A stretch of 16,044 nt of DNA, from the NCBI GenBank assembly GCA_039208045.1, contig JBCCRH010000087.1:1-16044 (forward strand), written 5' to 3'. Positions within the stretch are counted from its first letter, which is position 1. Every line of letters begins with the position of its first letter. Origin of the DNA: JBCCRH01 sp039208045. GTDB lineage: Bacteria > Bacteroidota > Bacteroidia > Chitinophagales > Saprospiraceae. Below the pieces are notes generated by a model. The model saw nothing but the letters and a program-made list of their open reading frames with translations. It had not been told where the DNA came from and searched no databases. Of this stretch, positions 16,001-16,044 are shown one piece after another. The translations under genes were made by a program, and so were the position numbers.

Positions 16001-16044
16001 TGATGTCACGTTCCAGGATAATCTCATTACGCTCAATAGTTACC
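13020..16044 (-). CDS. rpoB: DNA-directed RNA polymerase beta subunit, 5' end outside window
   Basis: The frame is open to the right edge. The GTG at 15947 is an internal valine, because upstream codons read in frame as RpoB-like sequence (VTIERNEIILERDIILDEE). The 1007 visible residues are the C-terminal part of a protein of about 1270. Visible numbering: the rifampicin region GTSQLSQFLDQTNPL...THKRRISALGPGGLS lies at about 206-238; the active-site region GYNFEDAIVLSERVV is near 513-527; a charged helical insertion (about 640-690) is followed by the switch motif KVGDKLAGRHGNKG (782-795); near the end are ALEAFGASNILQELLTIKSDD (944-964) and the clamp-interacting ESFNVLVHELRGLALDV (about 988-1004). 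It forms the catalytic core of RNA polymerase with RpoC. It stops 73 bases before rpoC. Its promoter and any upstream rpl genes lie outside the window. Confidence 0.97.
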   Translation of the reverse strand, partial: VTIERNEIILERDIILDEENIELILDAGTETVVLQKDDIEQDYSIIYNTLQKDPSSSEMEAVQYIYRQLRGTDPPDEETARGIIDKLFFSDKRYNLGEVGRYKINRKLDLGIEKSVLVLTKEDIIEIVKYLVSLMNQRAEIDDIDHLSNRRVRTVGEQLYAQFGVGLARMARTIRERMNVRDNEVFTPIDLINARTLSSVINSFFGTSQLSQFLDQTNPLSEITHKRRISALGPGGLSRERAGFEVRDVHYSHYGRLCTIETPEGPNIGLISTLCVHAKVNKMGFLETPYRKVEDGKVVTTLEPEYLSAEGEDFKKIAQANAPIDEGGIFQSDRIKAREHGDFPVLTPEELEYMDVAPNQIVGVSASMIPFLENDDANRALMGSNMQRQAVPLIRPKSPIVGTGLEGKVARDSRMLINAEGDGVVEYVDANEIVIRYDRTDEEQLVSFEDNRKVYKLIKFRRTNQGTCINLTPIVRRGDRVEKGMILCDGYATEKGELALGQNMKVAFMPWKGYNFEDAIVLSERVVREDIFTSLHIEHFELDVRDTKLGEEELTNDIPNVSEEATKDLDENGIIRVGAWVREGDILIGKITPKGESDPTPEEKLLRAIFGDKAGDVKDASLKAPPSTKGIIIDKQLFARAKKDKVQKAQEKELLSKLEDQHKVALNELKTILIDKLLVLLKNKMSNGVKSIYNEALVPKGVKFSQELLREVDYTTVDYSNWTDVEDTNSLVARLLHNYSIKVNEEVGKYKREKFNISIGDELPAGVLKLAKVYMAKKRKLKVGDKLAGRHGNKGIVARIVRIEDMPFLEDGTPVDIVLNPLGVPSRMNLGQIFETVLGWAGEKLGMKFGTPIFDGASQEEIEEYIQSANLPSLGQTYLHDGETGDRFHQQATVGVIYMLKLSHMVDDKMHARSIGPYSLITQQPLGGKAQFGGQRFGEMEVWALEAFGASNILQELLTIKSDDINGRAKAYEAIVKGDNLPEPNIPESFNVLVHELRGLALDVKFD

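Noticed and set aside
1..16044. CRISPR array, tRNA, rRNA, IS element or phage genes
   Set aside because: No regularly spaced repeats beyond the two units before ribE, and no cloverleaf, rRNA-like block, transposase or phage protein was seen.

Overview
The window reads as chromosomal DNA of a Bacteroidota bacterium, most probably of the Saprospiria/Lewinella type. The phylum call rests on four things. The RpoB and RpoC sequences are Bacteroidetes-like. A long secreted protein ends in a type IX secretion (T9SS) 'type B' gliding-motility-associated domain and begins, after its signal peptide, with THNRAGDI. Promoter-like TAnnTTTG (-7) motifs occur, and start codons lack Shine-Dalgarno sequences. 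The class-level placement is inference. No phage, transposase, CRISPR array, rRNA or tRNA gene was seen. Layout, plus strand, 1-5656: a MarR-family regulator whose promoter carries dyad operators; a secreted S41 peptidase with a C-terminal TPR-like tail; the ribosome-assembly GTPase Der; rfbC and rfbD, the last two steps of dTDP-L-rhamnose synthesis; a 184-base gene-free stretch with an unusual pair of tandem palindromic repeats; and riboflavin synthase (ribE). From 5767 to 8574 lies the large modular T9SS cargo protein. A strong bidirectional terminator at 8593-8630 separates it from the convergent minus-strand rpoB-rpoC operon. rpoC is complete. rpoB lacks its 5' end because it runs off the right edge. 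A hairpin sits in the short rpoB-rpoC spacer. The window is mostly conserved housekeeping sequence. Only rfbC-rfbD form an obvious functional pair outside rpoBC; der, ribE and the secreted protein are neighbours without an evident shared pathway. The parts most worth a second look are non-coding: the roughly 51-base palindromic tandem repeat before ribE, the dyads in the MarR promoter, and the rpoB-rpoC spacer hairpin. I found no convincing new multi-gene system.
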